In this document: in pieces, positions 40,781-51,106 of the stretch
Layout: every line of letters begins with the position of its first letter
Position numbering within the stretch: position 1 is the stretch's first letter
Assembly: GCF_000411255.1 (NCBI RefSeq)
Contig: NZ_KE150413.1
Span: 1 to 64,000 of the forward strand
Origin: Paenibacillus sp. HGH0039
Lineage (GTDB): Bacteria > Bacillota > Bacilli > Paenibacillales > NBRC-103111
Length of the DNA stretch: 64,000 bases
Reading direction: 5' to 3'
Made by a program: the position numbers and the translations under genes
Notes under the pieces: model-generated
Told to the model about the DNA's origin: nothing
Seen by the model: the letters and a program-made list of their open reading frames with translations, nothing else
Database searches by the model: none

Positions 40781-43720
40781 ATGGTGACAGAGCAGGATAT
40801 ATTAAATTTTATGCACGAGAATGCGTACAAGCCGATGACGTACCAGGAGCTTGAAAAGCATTTCGGCATTGAGAGCGCTGCGGGATTCAAAGATTTCGTC
40901 AAGCTGCTTAACGACTTGGAGCAATCCGGACACGTGCTGCGCACGCGCAACGACCGTTACGGAGTGCCGGAACGGATGAATCTCATCCGCGGCCGGCTGC
41001 AGGCCCATCCCAAAGGATTCGGATTCTTGATTCCGGACGACCGGGATCACCCCGACGTGTACATTCATGCCAATGATATGAATACGGCAATGAATAATGA
41101 CATTATTCTCGTCCGCGTTACGAGCAAAGGCGCCGCCGGAGGCAAGCTCGAGGGGGAAGTGGACCGCGTCGTCACACGCGCCAACACGAGAATCGTGGGA
41201 ACGTTCCAGAATCACGAAAGCTACGGGTTCGTCGTTCCGGATGACAAGCGTGTGCAACGGGATATTTTTATTCCGAAAAACGCTTTCCTCGGTGCGGCAG
41301 ACGGACAGAAGGTCGTCGTTAACATTGTCCAGTATCCCGAGGGCCGCGCGGCTGCCCAGGGCGAAGTGATCGAAATTCTCGGTCACAAGGACGACCCCGG
41401 TGTGGACATTTTGTCTATCATCCGCAAGTTCCAGCTTCCGGAAGCGTTCAGCGAAGAAGTGATCGGGGAAGCGGAAAGTGTGCCGGACTCCATCACGGAA
41501 GAGGAAATTGTCAGCCAGAAGCGCCGGGATCTGCGCGGTAAACGCATCGTGACCATCGACGGCGAGGATGCAAAGGATCTCGATGATGCCGTAAACGTGG
41601 AACGGCTGCCGAACGGCAACTACCTGCTGGGCGTCCACATTGCGGACGTAAGCTACTATGTAACGGAAAATTCCGCACTGGACCGCGAAGCCTACAACCG
41701 CGGCTGTTCGGTGTATCTGGTGGACCGGGTCATTCCGATGCTGCCGCACCGGCTGTCCAACGGAATCTGCTCGCTCAACCCGCAGGTAGACCGCCTGACT
41801 ATGTCCTGCGAGATGGAGTTCGATGCCGAGCTTAACGTGGTGAGGCACGACATTTTTACGAGCGTGATCAAAACAAGCGAAAGAATGACCTATAACAACG
41901 TCCGCAAGCTGCTGACCGAGGAAGAGCCCGATGCGGACCTTCTGGAGCGTTACGGCTACCTGGTGGATGATTTCAAACTGATGGAAGAGCTCGCCATGAA
42001 GCTGCGCAACCGGCGTATTCAGCGCGGCGCGATCGATTTCGATTTCCAGGAATCGAAAATCATTGTCGACAAGGACGGAACCCCGGTCGATATCGTCAAG
42101 CGTGAGCGTTCCATCGCGGAAATGATCATCGAAGAGTTTATGCTGGCGGCCAACGAAACGGTTGCCGAGCACTTCCATTGGCTGAAGGTGCCGTTCCTGT
42201 ACCGGATTCACGAAGACCCGGATGCGGAGAAGCTGGCGCATTTCATGGAGTTCATTACGAATTTCGGCTACGTCGTACGCGGACGGGGCAATACCGTGCA
42301 CCCGCGCGCGCTCCAGTCTCTTCTTGAAGAGATCAAAGGGACGAAGGAGGAGACCGTCATCAGTACGGTGATGCTCCGTTCCATGAAGCAGGCCCGTTAC
42401 GATTCCAACAGCATCGGGCATTTCGGTCTGGCGGCGGAGTTCTATTCCCACTTTACGTCTCCGATCCGGCGTTATCCGGATTTGATCATTCACCGTGTGA
42501 TCCGGGAAGTGCTGGAAAACGATGGTGCTCTGACCGATAAGCGCAGCGAATATTTGCGCGGACGGATGGACGATATCGCCGAGCAGTCCTCCCAGCGGGA
42601 GCGTGTGGCCGTTGATGCCGAGCGTGAAACCGATGCGCTGAAAAAAGCGGAGTTCATGCTGGATAAAGTCGGTGAGGAATTCGAGGGCATTATTTCGAGC
42701 GTGACGAGCTTCGGTATCTTTGTGGAGCTGGAGAACACGGTCGAGGGCCTGATCCGCCTGAGCGACATGACGGACGATTACTATCACTATCACGAGATGC
42801 AGCATGCCCTTATCGGAGAACGCACGTCGAAAATTTACCGGATCGGCGACGAAGTTAAAGTCCGTGTAGGCCGGGTCAATATGGACGAGAAAACCATCGA
42901 CTTTGAAATGGTGGATATGAAACCCCGGTCCAACAAGTTCAGTATGCTCGACCGAAGCAAGTCCGGCGGCCGCGGCGGCCAGAAGAAGCGCGTCGCAGGC
43001 GGACGTCCTGTCAAAGGAGGACGCGGTAAAGACCGCGGCCGTGTGCGGGATGTCATCGTGAAGCCCGGTACGCCGGGTGGAACAGCCGGTGCTGCCGATG
43101 CGGCAGCGGCAGGAGCATCCGAGGGCGGCGGAACCAAGCGCCGCAGGCGGAAGAAGAAAGGCGCGTCGGGTGAAGCGCCGCTCGGAATCACACCTGCAGC
43201 GGCACCGGGCGGCACGCCGTCTGAGGACGGCAGCTTGTCCCAGGAGGCTCAGGGAGCCGGCAGAGGACGTAAGCGCCGCAAGGGAGGCAATCCGGCTGCA
43301 GCGCCCGATACAGGCCGTGAGAACGGACTTGTGACCGAGTCCGGCGAGAATGGCGGCGGACGGCGCCGGAAGCGCAAGGGCGGCGGAGCCGAAGGCGAAG
43401 CGGCCGTAACGCCGGCTGCAGGCACGGAGGGCGGCGGCAAGCGCCGCAAAGGCGCCGCTCCGGCCCGCGGCGTCTCGCTGCGCGGTGAGTCCGGCGAAGG
43501 CGGCGGACAAGGCGGCCGCGGCCGGCGGGGACGCGAAGCGGGCGCCGGTGCGGCGTCGGGCCGCGAGAACGGCGGCCCGCGGACGGAGTCGACGTACTCC
43601 GGCAACTGGGCGTCGTCCGTAAACGCGCTGACGAAGACGGTCCGCGGCGACCGTCACACGCCCGACGGCCGCGATCCGTCCGAGCCGGGCGGGCGACGTG
43701 GTGGACGTCCGCGCCGGTAG
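40781..43720 (+). CDS. rnr: Ribonuclease R with long basic C-terminal tail
   Basis: A 979-residue 3'-to-5' exoribonuclease. Order: N-terminal helix-turn-helix-like region (residues 1-65), cold-shock domains (70-230), RNB catalytic domain with [14 protein letters not shown], and an S1 domain (about 640-725). The last roughly 245 residues are a low-complexity Gly/Arg/Lys/Ala tail with repeated GGKRRK-like blocks, much longer than in B. subtilis (779 residues in total). RNase R works with SmpB-tmRNA in trans-translation, matching the two genes downstream. AAGGTGAC supports the ATG at 40781. Confidence 0.94.
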   Translation: MVTEQDILNFMHENAYKPMTYQELEKHFGIESAAGFKDFVKLLNDLEQSGHVLRTRNDRYGVPERMNLIRGRLQAHPKGFGFLIPDDRDHPDVYIHANDMNTAMNNDIILVRVTSKGAAGGKLEGEVDRVVTRANTRIVGTFQNHESYGFVVPDDKRVQRDIFIPKNAFLGAADGQKVVVNIVQYPEGRAAAQGEVIEILGHKDDPGVDILSIIRKFQLPEAFSEEVIGEAESVPDSITEEEIVSQKRRDLRGKRIVTIDGEDAKDLDDAVNVERLPNGNYLLGVHIADVSYYVTENSALDREAYNRGCSVYLVDRVIPMLPHRLSNGICSLNPQVDRLTMSCEMEFDAELNVVRHDIFTSVIKTSERMTYNNVRKLLTEEEPDADLLERYGYLVDDFKLMEELAMKLRNRRIQRGAIDFDFQESKIIVDKDGTPVDIVKRERSIAEMIIEEFMLAANETVAEHFHWLKVPFLYRIHEDPDAEKLAHFMEFITNFGYVVRGRGNTVHPRALQSLLEEIKGTKEETVISTVMLRSMKQARYDSNSIGHFGLAAEFYSHFTSPIRRYPDLIIHRVIREVLENDGALTDKRSEYLRGRMDDIAEQSSQRERVAVDAERETDALKKAEFMLDKVGEEFEGIISSVTSFGIFVELENTVEGLIRLSDMTDDYYHYHEMQHALIGERTSKIYRIGDEVKVRVGRVNMDEKTIDFEMVDMKPRSNKFSMLDRSKSGGRGGQKKRVAGGRPVKGGRGKDRGRVRDVIVKPGTPGGTAGAADAAAAGASEGGGTKRRRRKKKGASGEAPLGITPAAAPGGTPSEDGSLSQEAQGAGRGRKRRKGGNPAAAPDTGRENGLVTESGENGGGRRRKRKGGGAEGEAAVTPAAGTEGGGKRRKGAAPARGVSLRGESGEGGGQGGRGRRGREAGAGAASGRENGGPRTESTYSGNWASSVNALTKTVRGDRHTPDGRDPSEPGGRRGGRPRR

Positions 43721-43989
43721 CAAGGCGCGTGTGAGGGGCAAGCGGGGAAAGAACTGCCAACGCAGCGCAGCTGACAATCGTAAACCCGCTGTGATTTGCA
43801 ATGGGCTTATGGTCCGCGCGATGATATGTAGGAATCCGCGCCCCTGACGGTTGTGGTCTGGCATACATTCCATTGGTGGATCGTACGCAGCCGGTGAGGG
43901 GGTTACCCCTTTGCATAAACAGAGCTTACATGCCTAAAAGTTAAGCCCGTTGAATTTTTACAGCGGCAAATAAATACATGAGAATTAAG

Positions 43990-44056
43990 GAAACGGCCCG
44001 GACATGCGCATGTCTTTTTAACGGACATGCAGTGGCCCGGGCGTTTCTTGATTTTT
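43990..44056 (+). terminator. rnr terminator
   Basis: GAAACG-CCCGG (43990-44001, one bulged G) pairs with CCGGG-CGTTTC (44037-44047). A palindromic ACATGCGCATGT lies inside. T residues follow and overlap the smpB promoter. Confidence 0.75.
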
Positions 44057-44076
44057 GGCAGGGAAGTTGCTACAAT
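44048..44076 (+). promoter_or_regulatory. smpB promoter
   Basis: TTGATT-17-TACAAT. The -35 coincides with the tail of the preceding terminator. Confidence 0.75.
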
Positions 44077-44146
44077 AAAGAACACTCCGCCTTTTCAAAA
44101 AGGCACGGATGGGGTATTAATAGCATGGACGACTGGAGGGATGACC

Positions 44147-44626
44147 GTGACCAAGAAAGCGGACGGCAAGGTGCTGGCACAGAATAAGAAAGCTTCGCAT
44201 GACTACTTTATTGAAGACACTTACGAGTGCGGGCTTGTGCTGACGGGTACGGAAATCAAATCCCTGCGGAACGGCCGGGCGAATCTTTCGGATTCGTTCG
44301 CAACCATCCGCAATGCCGAAGCGTTCGTGCATAATATGCACATCAGTCCGTTTGAACAGGGAAACCGGAACAATCCGACCGATCCGACGAGAGCGAGAAA
44401 GCTGCTCCTGAAGAAAGCGGAAATCAACAAGCTGATCGGCGCTTCCAAGCAGGAAGGCTATACGCTGGTCCCGCTTAAGATTTATATCCGCAACGGCTAT
44501 GCGAAACTGCTGATCGGACTCGGTAAAGGTAAGAAACAGTACGACAAGCGCGATACTGCGGCTAAACGCGATGCTCAGCGCGATATTCAGCGGGCTCTGC
44601 GTGAGAAGCAGAAGGTCGCCAGGTAA
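44147..44626 (+). CDS. smpB: SsrA-binding protein SmpB
   Basis: This 159-residue protein carries tmRNA into stalled ribosomes. Family motifs [41 protein letters not shown] and the basic C-terminal tail are present. GGAGGG abuts an ATG at 44141 but stands seven bases from GTG at 44147, so the GTG is chosen. The tmRNA gene follows. Confidence 0.95.
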   Translation: MTKKADGKVLAQNKKASHDYFIEDTYECGLVLTGTEIKSLRNGRANLSDSFATIRNAEAFVHNMHISPFEQGNRNNPTDPTRARKLLLKKAEINKLIGASKQEGYTLVPLKIYIRNGYAKLLIGLGKGKKQYDKRDTAAKRDAQRDIQRALREKQKVAR

Positions 44627-44715
44627 CAACGTTGTTTATTAGCTGCTCCTTGCGGAGCGGGTGGGAAACCGATCCTGGACTTCCATGGATCAGCACCTGC
44701 TTTTGACGGGAAATG

Positions 44716-44724
44716 TGGTATAAT
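44716..44724 (+). promoter_or_regulatory. Extended -10 promoter of ssrA
   Basis: TGGTATAAT (TG-n-TATAAT) lies 67 bases before the mature tmRNA end. TTGACG at 44703 is too near to be its -35. This implies a 5' leader removed in processing. Confidence 0.6.
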
Positions 44725-44790
44725 AAAAGAGTAAGAAGAACACAGCATCCGGCTCGATGAGCCGTTGCATCCGAGTTCCTTTTCTATTAC

Positions 44791-45153
44791 GGGGGCGTTT
44801 TTGGATTCGACGGGGGTAGTTCGAGCATGGGTAGCGGGTAGTGGGGACGCGTCCGCTTCATCAACGCTAAAGCCTATTAAACGGCAAACAACAACAAAAC
44901 TACGCTTTCGCAGCTTAATAACCTGTGAGCGTGCTCCTCTCCTGTATCGCCCATGTGCCGGATGTAGGGGCTAACCTTTAGTGGGATACGCTGTCACATC
45001 TCCGCCTGGGGTGTGCTGAAGAAGACAATCAGGCTGACCTTAGCGAGAGCCGGTTACGGGGCGCTTGCTTGGGTGACATCAAACCCGTGACTACACCCGT
45101 AGAAGCTTATGTGTCGTTATCTTCGGACAGGGGTTCGACTCCCCTCGCCTCCA
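44791..45153 (+). ncRNA. ssrA: Transfer-messenger RNA
   Basis: The tRNA-like ends pair GGGGGCG (44791-44797) with CGCCTCC (45146-45152). The T arm GGGGTTCGACTCCCC is intact and CCA is not encoded. The 5' element TTTTTGGATTCGACGGGGG is typical. The tag reading frame (44884-44916) encodes GKQQQNYAFAA, followed by two TAA codons. With the charged Ala the tag is AGKQQQNYAFAA. The 3' end is repeated several times downstream. Confidence 0.96.
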
Positions 45154-45159
45154 TACACA
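45138..45159 (+). repeat. ssrA 3'-end repeat, copy 1 (genuine tmRNA end)
   Basis: ACTCCCCTCGCCTCCATACACA is the true 3' end of ssrA plus flank and the likely original attachment site. Later copies are at 45338, 51169, 54681 and 61955, with a decayed one near 63830. Confidence 0.75.
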
Positions 45160-45160
45160 C

Positions 45161-45200
45161 AGCAGAAGGTCCCAGCCGAGAGGCTGGGGCCTTTTTGCTG
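45161..45200 (+). terminator. ssrA terminator
   Basis: AAGG-CCCAGCC/GGCTGGG-CCTT around GAGA, with one mismatch, ends in T residues. The outer AGCAG/CTGCT-like bases extend it. This terminator is copied along with the att-like repeats. Confidence 0.92.
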
Positions 45201-45576
45201 TTTGGGGAGGCGGGAGAAGAACCCCGCGGGTTCAGTCCGCGCGGACGAAGCGAAGCGGAGGAGCACGGGATTGCAATCTACTGCTAGGGTTGTCGGCGGA
45301 GGGAAGCTACGTGAGCGGGTTGGATGAGGATTGCGATACTCCCCTCGCCTTCATACACATGATGAGGCATCATGAACGATTTACGAAGCTACTGCAAGAA
45401 GAACTGGGAACAACTCCGTTAAGATCCACGGTTCGATTATTTTCCGAGCTGTACAGCGGCAATGCCGACGATGAGTCGAAGGCGTGAGCCGCTTTTTTGT
45501 TGCTCAGAATTTGTTCAGAATGATGTGATATGGTCAAACGGGCTAAAGTATGAGACTTGGGGAAGGAAGATGAAAG
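45200..45576 (+). other. Spacer after ssrA: duplicated flank and a gene remnant
   Basis: The segment up to about 45331 is repeated, with roughly four-fifths identity by eye, at 51222-51353. After copy 2 of the ssrA end, an open stretch to 45487 could encode a short peptide (RFTKLLQEELGTTPLRSTVRLFSELY) that looks protein-like, but it has no convincing start and matches nothing recognised. Confidence 0.5.
45338..45359 (+). repeat. ssrA 3'-end repeat, copy 2
   Basis: ACTCCCCTCGCCTTCATACACA differs from copy 1 at one base of 22 and lies exactly 200 bases downstream. No tRNA-like body precedes it. Confidence 0.7.
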
Positions 45577-48500
45577 TTGCTGAATAAAGGAAAAACAGCA
45601 AGGAAATTCAATACGAATTTTCCTGCTTGGAGGCAAATGGCTTTTAAGATCATTCGACTAAAATTGTCGTTTTTGTTGCTGTTTAGCACATTTATGTCGA
45701 TCAATTGGGGGATAGAAGCAAATGCAGCACCTGTAACGAGTTCCCTTGATAATTGGTACGTACGGTCTACGGGACAAAATATAAATAGCGTTGCATATGG
45801 CAATGGCACGTATGTGGCGGTGGGGCAAGCTGGAACGATCTTAACCTCCAGTGACGGAATGAGCTGGATGACACACTCGTCGGGCACTAGAGATCTTCTT
45901 AGCGTCATTTACGTTGACGGTATGTATATGGCGGTGGGGGCAGCTGGAACGATTTTGACCTCCAGTGACGGAGTGAGCTGGATGGTCCGCACGTCGGGAA
46001 CCACGAATGATCTTCGTAGAGTCACCTACGGCAACGGCACGTATGTGGCGGTGGGGCAAGTTGGAACGATCTTGACCTCCAGTGACGGAGAGAACTGGAC
46101 GAGCCGCGCGTCGGGCACCACGCAATATCTTTTTGACGTCAGCTACTCCAACGGCACGTATATGGCGGTGGGAGCAGTTGGAACGATATTGACCTCCAGC
46201 GATGGAGCGAGCTGGATGAGCCGCGCGTCGGGAACCACGAATGGCCTATATGGTGTCAACTACGTCAACGGCACGTATGTGGTGGTGGGGTTAGGTGGAA
46301 AGATCTTAACCTCCAGCGACGGAGCGAACTGGACCAGCCGCACGTCGGGAACCACGAACAATCTTATTAGCGTCGCTTACGGCAACGGCACGTATGTGGC
46401 GGTGGGGGTAAGTGGAACGGTATTGACCTCCAGTGACGGCGTAAGCTGGATGACCCGCATGTCGGGCACCACAAATCATCTTGTTGGTGTCAGCTACGTC
46501 AATGGCATGTATATGGCAACGGGGGCAGGTGGAACAATCTTGACCTCCAGTGACGGCGTGAGCTGGACGAGATCCATGTCGGGTGCTACCTTGAATCCTC
46601 TTTACGGCGTCAGCCATGGTAACGGCACGTATGTGGCGGTGGGGTTAGGTGGAGCGATAGTGACCTCCAGTGACGGAGCGAGCTGGACCAGCCGCACGTC
46701 GGGCACTACGTTTCCTTTCTATGGCGTCAGCTACGGCAACGGTACGTATGTGGCGGTGGGGTATGGTGGAAGGATAGTGAACTCCAGTGACGGAGCGGGC
46801 TGGACGAGCCGCACGTCGGGCGTCACGAATAATCTTTCTAGCGTCAGCTACGGCAATGGCACGTATGTGGCGGTGGGGGCAAGCGGAACGATATTGACCT
46901 CCAGTGACGCAGCGAATTGGACGAGCAGTACATCGGGCGTTACGAATGATCTATGGAACATTACTTACATCAACGGTACGTATTTTGCGGTGGGAGCAAG
47001 TGGAACGATCTTGACCTCTAGTGACGGAGCGAGTTGGACGAGACAAACGTCGGGCACTACGAATATTCTTTACGCCGTCAGCTACTACAACGGCACGTAT
47101 GTGGCAGTGGGAGCAGGTGGAACGATATTGACCTCCGGTGACGGAGTGAGCTGGGCGGGCCAAACGTCGAGCACCTCGAATGAACTTCGTGGCGTCGGCT
47201 ACGTCAACGGCACGTTTGTTGTGGTGGGGTTAGGCGGAACGATATTGACCTCCAGTGACGGGGTGAGCTGGACGGGGCGCGTGTCGGGTACCTCGAATGC
47301 TCTTTATGGTATCACCTACGGCAACGACACATATGTGGTGGTGGGATCAGGTGGAATGATTTTGCAATCACCAACAATAGCCGCGCTGACCAACGCGGCC
47401 ACGCCGGGCATTGCTACACAGCCGACGGGCGCAACGGTTAACGAAGGCGACAGCAGCCCGACCTTGAGCGCAGCGGCCAGCGCAAGCGACGGCGGAACGC
47501 TGACCTACCAGTGGTACAGCAATGCGGCGAACAGCACGAACGGCGGCACAGCGATCGTGGGTGCAACAAGCGCAAGCTATGCCGCGCCGACAACACCGGT
47601 CGGCACGACCTACTACTATGTTGTCGTGACGAATACGAACAACAGCGCGAGCGGCACGAAGACGGCAACGGCAACGAGCAACATCGCTGCGGTCACGGTG
47701 AACGCGCTGACCAACGCGGCCACGCCGGGCATTAACACGCAGCCGACGGGCGCCACGGTAAACGAAGGCGACAGCAGCCCGACCTTAATCGTAGCAGCCA
47801 GCGTAAGCGACGGCGGAACGCTGACCTACCAGTGGTACAGCAATGCGGCGAACAGCACGAACGGCGGCACAGCGATCGTGGGAGCAACAAGCGCAAGCTA
47901 TGCCGCGCCGACGACACAGGTCGGCACGACCTACTACTATGTTGTCGTGACGAACACGAACAACGGCGTGAGCGGCACGAAGACGGCAACGGCAACGAGC
48001 AGCATCGCTGCGGTCGCGGTGAACGCGCTGACCAACGCGGCCACGCCGGGCATTGATACGCAGCCGACGGGCGCCACGGTAAACGAAGGCGACAGCAGCC
48101 CGGCCTTGAGCGTAGCAGCCAGCGTAAGCGACGGCGGAGTGCTGTCCTACCAGTGGTACAGCAATACGGCGAACAGCACGAGCGGGGGCACAGCGATCGG
48201 CGGCGCAACAAGCGCAGCCTATGCCGCGCCGACGACACCGGCAGGCACGACCTACTACTATGTTGTCGTGACGAATACGAACAACGGCGTGAGCGGCACG
48301 AAGACGGCAACGGCAACGAGCAGCATCGCTGCGGTCGCGGTGAATGCGCTGACCAACGCGGCCACACCGGGCATTGATACGCAGCCGACGGGCGCCACGG
48401 TAAACGAAGGCGATAGCAGCCCGACCTTGAGCGCAGCAGCCAGCGTAAGCGACGGCGGAGTGCTGTCCTACCAGTGGTACAGCAATACGGCGAACAGCAC

Positions 48501-50874
48501 GAACAGCGGCACGACGATCGTGGGTGCAACAAGCGCAAGCTATGCCGCACCGACGACACCGGTCGGCACGACCTACTACTATGTTGTCGTGACGAATACG
48601 AACAACAGCGTGAGCGGCACGAAGACGGCAACGGCAACGAGCAGCATTGCTGCGGTCACGGTGAACATCGCGCCTACCTATGCGATTGCTCCTATTACTA
48701 ATCAAACGTTAACTGCACTTACTCAAGGTTACGCTCCGGGTACCCAAGAGACAAAAACCATCCATGTAACAAATACCGGTACGAGCGATATATCCAATCT
48801 GTCGGCAACGGTTAGCGGCAATCATGCTAGCGATTTTGTGATTACGCAACCAAGTGCGACTTTAATAAACGGAGCGGCTCCGACAAGCTTTACGGTTAAA
48901 GCGAAAGACGGCTTGCCAGCCGGCACCTATACCGCAACGTTAACGTTATCGGCAACTCATATGACGGGTGTGACGTTTACAGTGACACAAACTGTGAACT
49001 TGCCGAACGCTCTCGCGAATCCGCAAAATCTTGTGGCTACCGGAGGAGACCGTGAGGTTACACTAAATTGGGATACGGTAACGGGAGCGACGTATTACAA
49101 CATTTATATAGCGACTGATTCAAGTCAGTTTAGTAACGCTTCAGTTGTTACCGTCACTTCCTCTACCTACCATGTACAAAACTTGCTAAACGGCACGACC
49201 TATTTCTTTACGGTGAAAGCAGGTAATTCAGGAGGCATGAGTGGGGAATCGAATCAGGCAAACGCAACTCCAGCAACTGTTCCGGCAGCACCAACGAATG
49301 TTTCGGCAGTAGCTGGAAACGGAGAAGCCACCGTTACCTTTACGGCTCCAACCGATAACGGAGGAAGTGCGATTACGGGGTATGAAGTAACAGCTTCATC
49401 AGGGAATGTAGTCGTAACAGGAGCAGCAAGCCCGATTGTTATTACAGGTTTGAGGAATGGAACAAGCTATACGTTTACGGTGAAAGCGATCAATGGTGTA
49501 GGAAAAAGTGTACCTTCCGCTAATACGAATGCGGTCATTCCGCAAACGCCATCCAGTGGCAGCACGGGCTCTAACGATACGCCATCCGCGCCTAGTACTC
49601 CAACAACACCGGAGAAAACGAATGCTGATGTGGATATACTTGTCAACGGTAAAGTGGAGAATGCGGGGACCGTAACGAGAACCCAACGAAACGGTCAAAC
49701 CCTAACAACCGTGTTTGTTGATCAGAAAAAGCTGGAGGACAAGCTCGCGGCGGAAGGTCAAAATGCTGTGGTTGCGATTCTAGTAAACCATAAATCCGAT
49801 GTGGTCGTTGGCTCACTGAACGGTCAGATGGTGAAAAACATGGAGGACAAGCAAGCTGTTCTTGAGATCAAAACCGATCGTGCGACCTATACGATTCCGG
49901 CGCAACAAATCAATATTAACACCCTATCCGAACAAGTCGGCAAGTCGGTAGCCTTGCAAGACATTCAGGTTCAAATCGAAATCGCAGCACCAACAACAGA
50001 TACGGTGAAAGTTATTGAGAACGCGGCAGCCAAGGGAACGTTCACGCTTGTCGCACCGCCGCTAAACTTTACGGTGAAAGGCACCTACGGAGATAAGACT
50101 ATCGAAGTATCGAAGTTCAATGCCTATGTAAAACGAACTATTGCGATTCCAGATGGTGTTGATCCCGGCAAGATTACCACAGGGATTGTTGTTGAAACGG
50201 ACGGAACCGTTCGTCATGTACCGACCAAGATTGTCGTGATTGGCGGCAAATATTACGCCCAAATCAACAGCTTGACGAATAGCACGTATTCTCTCGTCTG
50301 GCATCCGCTCGAATTTAGAGATGTGGCGAATCATTGGGCAAAACAAGCAGTGGACGACATGGGATCGCGGATGGTCATCGATGGTACGGGCAACGGTATG
50401 TTCAGCCCTGACCGCGATATTACCCGCGCTGAGTTTGCAGCCGTCATTGTTCGCGGATTGGGACTCAAGCCGGAGAATGGAGCAACACCATTCTCGGATG
50501 TAAAATCGACAGATTGGTATAGCAGTGTTGTCAATACTGCTTATGCGTATGACTTGATCAGCGGTTTTGAAGATGGCACTTTCCGTCCGATGGACAGGAT
50601 TACGCGGGAACAGGCGATGGTTGTCCTCTCCAAAGCGATGACGATCACTAGACTGAAAGCCGAGCGTTCTGTTCAATCGACAGACGTAATACTTCGTCCT
50701 TATGGAGATACGGCAGCAGTATCTGCATGGGCGCTGAGCAGCGTCGCGGACAATGTACAGGCTGGCATTGTATCAGGAAGAAGCGGCAATGAGCTTGCGC
50801 CAAAGGATTACATTACTAGGGCTGAGGTTTCCAAAATTATTCAGGGACTTTTGCAAAAATCCGGCCTGATTTAA
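45577..50874 (+). CDS. Large repeat-built S-layer-homology surface protein
   Basis: A 1765-residue exported protein anchored by three SLH domains. Order: signal peptide (cleavage near ANA, about residue 50); 13-14 tandem 39-residue repeats (about 69-598; consensus GTYVAVG..GTILTSSDG.SW) that probably form beta-propeller blades; four 107-residue Ig-like repeats (about 604-1031; YQWYSN, TTYYYVVVTNTNN); a further beta domain; two fibronectin type III domains (about 1147-1323); a Ser/Thr/Pro linker; an unassigned region; and SLH domains (about 1579-1765). SLH domains bind pyruvylated wall polymers. The TTG start follows GGGGAAGGAAG; an ATG at 45640 is an alternative. The ligand is unknown. Confidence 0.85.
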   Translation: MLNKGKTARKFNTNFPAWRQMAFKIIRLKLSFLLLFSTFMSINWGIEANAAPVTSSLDNWYVRSTGQNINSVAYGNGTYVAVGQAGTILTSSDGMSWMTHSSGTRDLLSVIYVDGMYMAVGAAGTILTSSDGVSWMVRTSGTTNDLRRVTYGNGTYVAVGQVGTILTSSDGENWTSRASGTTQYLFDVSYSNGTYMAVGAVGTILTSSDGASWMSRASGTTNGLYGVNYVNGTYVVVGLGGKILTSSDGANWTSRTSGTTNNLISVAYGNGTYVAVGVSGTVLTSSDGVSWMTRMSGTTNHLVGVSYVNGMYMATGAGGTILTSSDGVSWTRSMSGATLNPLYGVSHGNGTYVAVGLGGAIVTSSDGASWTSRTSGTTFPFYGVSYGNGTYVAVGYGGRIVNSSDGAGWTSRTSGVTNNLSSVSYGNGTYVAVGASGTILTSSDAANWTSSTSGVTNDLWNITYINGTYFAVGASGTILTSSDGASWTRQTSGTTNILYAVSYYNGTYVAVGAGGTILTSGDGVSWAGQTSSTSNELRGVGYVNGTFVVVGLGGTILTSSDGVSWTGRVSGTSNALYGITYGNDTYVVVGSGGMILQSPTIAALTNAATPGIATQPTGATVNEGDSSPTLSAAASASDGGTLTYQWYSNAANSTNGGTAIVGATSASYAAPTTPVGTTYYYVVVTNTNNSASGTKTATATSNIAAVTVNALTNAATPGINTQPTGATVNEGDSSPTLIVAASVSDGGTLTYQWYSNAANSTNGGTAIVGATSASYAAPTTQVGTTYYYVVVTNTNNGVSGTKTATATSSIAAVAVNALTNAATPGIDTQPTGATVNEGDSSPALSVAASVSDGGVLSYQWYSNTANSTSGGTAIGGATSAAYAAPTTPAGTTYYYVVVTNTNNGVSGTKTATATSSIAAVAVNALTNAATPGIDTQPTGATVNEGDSSPTLSAAASVSDGGVLSYQWYSNTANSTNSGTTIVGATSASYAAPTTPVGTTYYYVVVTNTNNSVSGTKTATATSSIAAVTVNIAPTYAIAPITNQTLTALTQGYAPGTQETKTIHVTNTGTSDISNLSATVSGNHASDFVITQPSATLINGAAPTSFTVKAKDGLPAGTYTATLTLSATHMTGVTFTVTQTVNLPNALANPQNLVATGGDREVTLNWDTVTGATYYNIYIATDSSQFSNASVVTVTSSTYHVQNLLNGTTYFFTVKAGNSGGMSGESNQANATPATVPAAPTNVSAVAGNGEATVTFTAPTDNGGSAITGYEVTASSGNVVVTGAASPIVITGLRNGTSYTFTVKAINGVGKSVPSANTNAVIPQTPSSGSTGSNDTPSAPSTPTTPEKTNADVDILVNGKVENAGTVTRTQRNGQTLTTVFVDQKKLEDKLAAEGQNAVVAILVNHKSDVVVGSLNGQMVKNMEDKQAVLEIKTDRATYTIPAQQININTLSEQVGKSVALQDIQVQIEIAAPTTDTVKVIENAAAKGTFTLVAPPLNFTVKGTYGDKTIEVSKFNAYVKRTIAIPDGVDPGKITTGIVVETDGTVRHVPTKIVVIGGKYYAQINSLTNSTYSLVWHPLEFRDVANHWAKQAVDDMGSRMVIDGTGNGMFSPDRDITRAEFAAVIVRGLGLKPENGATPFSDVKSTDWYSSVVNTAYAYDLISGFEDGTFRPMDRITREQAMVVLSKAMTITRLKAERSVQSTDVILRPYGDTAAVSAWALSSVADNVQAGIVSGRSGNELAPKDYITRAEVSKIIQGLLQKSGLI
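45784..47370 (+). repeat. 117-bp tandem repeats encoding 39-residue blades
   Basis: Thirteen full copies and one partial copy of a 117-bp unit lie inside the SLH protein gene. The segment ACCTCCAGTGACGGAG is nearly unchanged in most copies. Confidence 0.85.
47383..48666 (+). repeat. Four 321-bp direct repeats
   Basis: Units start at 47383, 47704, 48025 and 48346, exactly 321 bp apart and very similar at the DNA level. They encode four Ig-like domains. Such uniformity suggests recent duplication or ongoing exchange. Confidence 0.9.
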
Positions 50875-51106
50875 GCCAGGGAACGACAGCAGACGCTTAT
50901 GGAACGACTCCGGTTGCTACGTTTAGCAGTGTAACTTACTGCGTAACGGGGCTGGCAAACGGTAAAACCCTATTATTGCAGTCAAAGCGAACTACGCGGG
51001 AGCCAGCAATGGCTGTTGCAACGAAGCAAGCGCAACGTCCGGATCCAGCAATACGAATCTGAGCAGTCTGACATTAGTGAGTGGTACTTTAGGAGATTTA
51101 GGTTAA
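50875..51106 (+). pseudogene. Fragment of a surface-protein gene
   Basis: Out-of-frame pieces resemble the end of repeat-rich surface proteins: VTGLANGKT (Fn3-like) around 50940, and SSNTNLSSLTLVSGTLGDLG (51044-51103, then a stop), like the first strands of cadherin-like beta-sandwich domains. No single frame joins them. Confidence 0.5.

Noticed and set aside
40802-43873. Minus-strand frame of about 1020 codons opposite rnr
   Set aside because: Antisense to a convincing RNase R gene, low in conserved motifs and lacking a ribosome site; explained by the GC-rich third positions of rnr.
45290-45487. Short open frame after ssrA with a protein-like end
   Set aside because: No ribosome site at a sensible distance and it begins inside the duplicated flank; noted only as a possible remnant.
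45784-47370. Regular repeats considered as a CRISPR array
   Set aside because: The 117-bp units are in-frame coding repeats with diverged interiors, not short repeats with unique spacers. The 39-base pair at 34015 has no spacers either.
47732-48705. Minus-strand Arg/Ser/Cys-rich frames across the 321-bp repeats
   Set aside because: They mirror the repeats of the SLH gene in the wrong frame.
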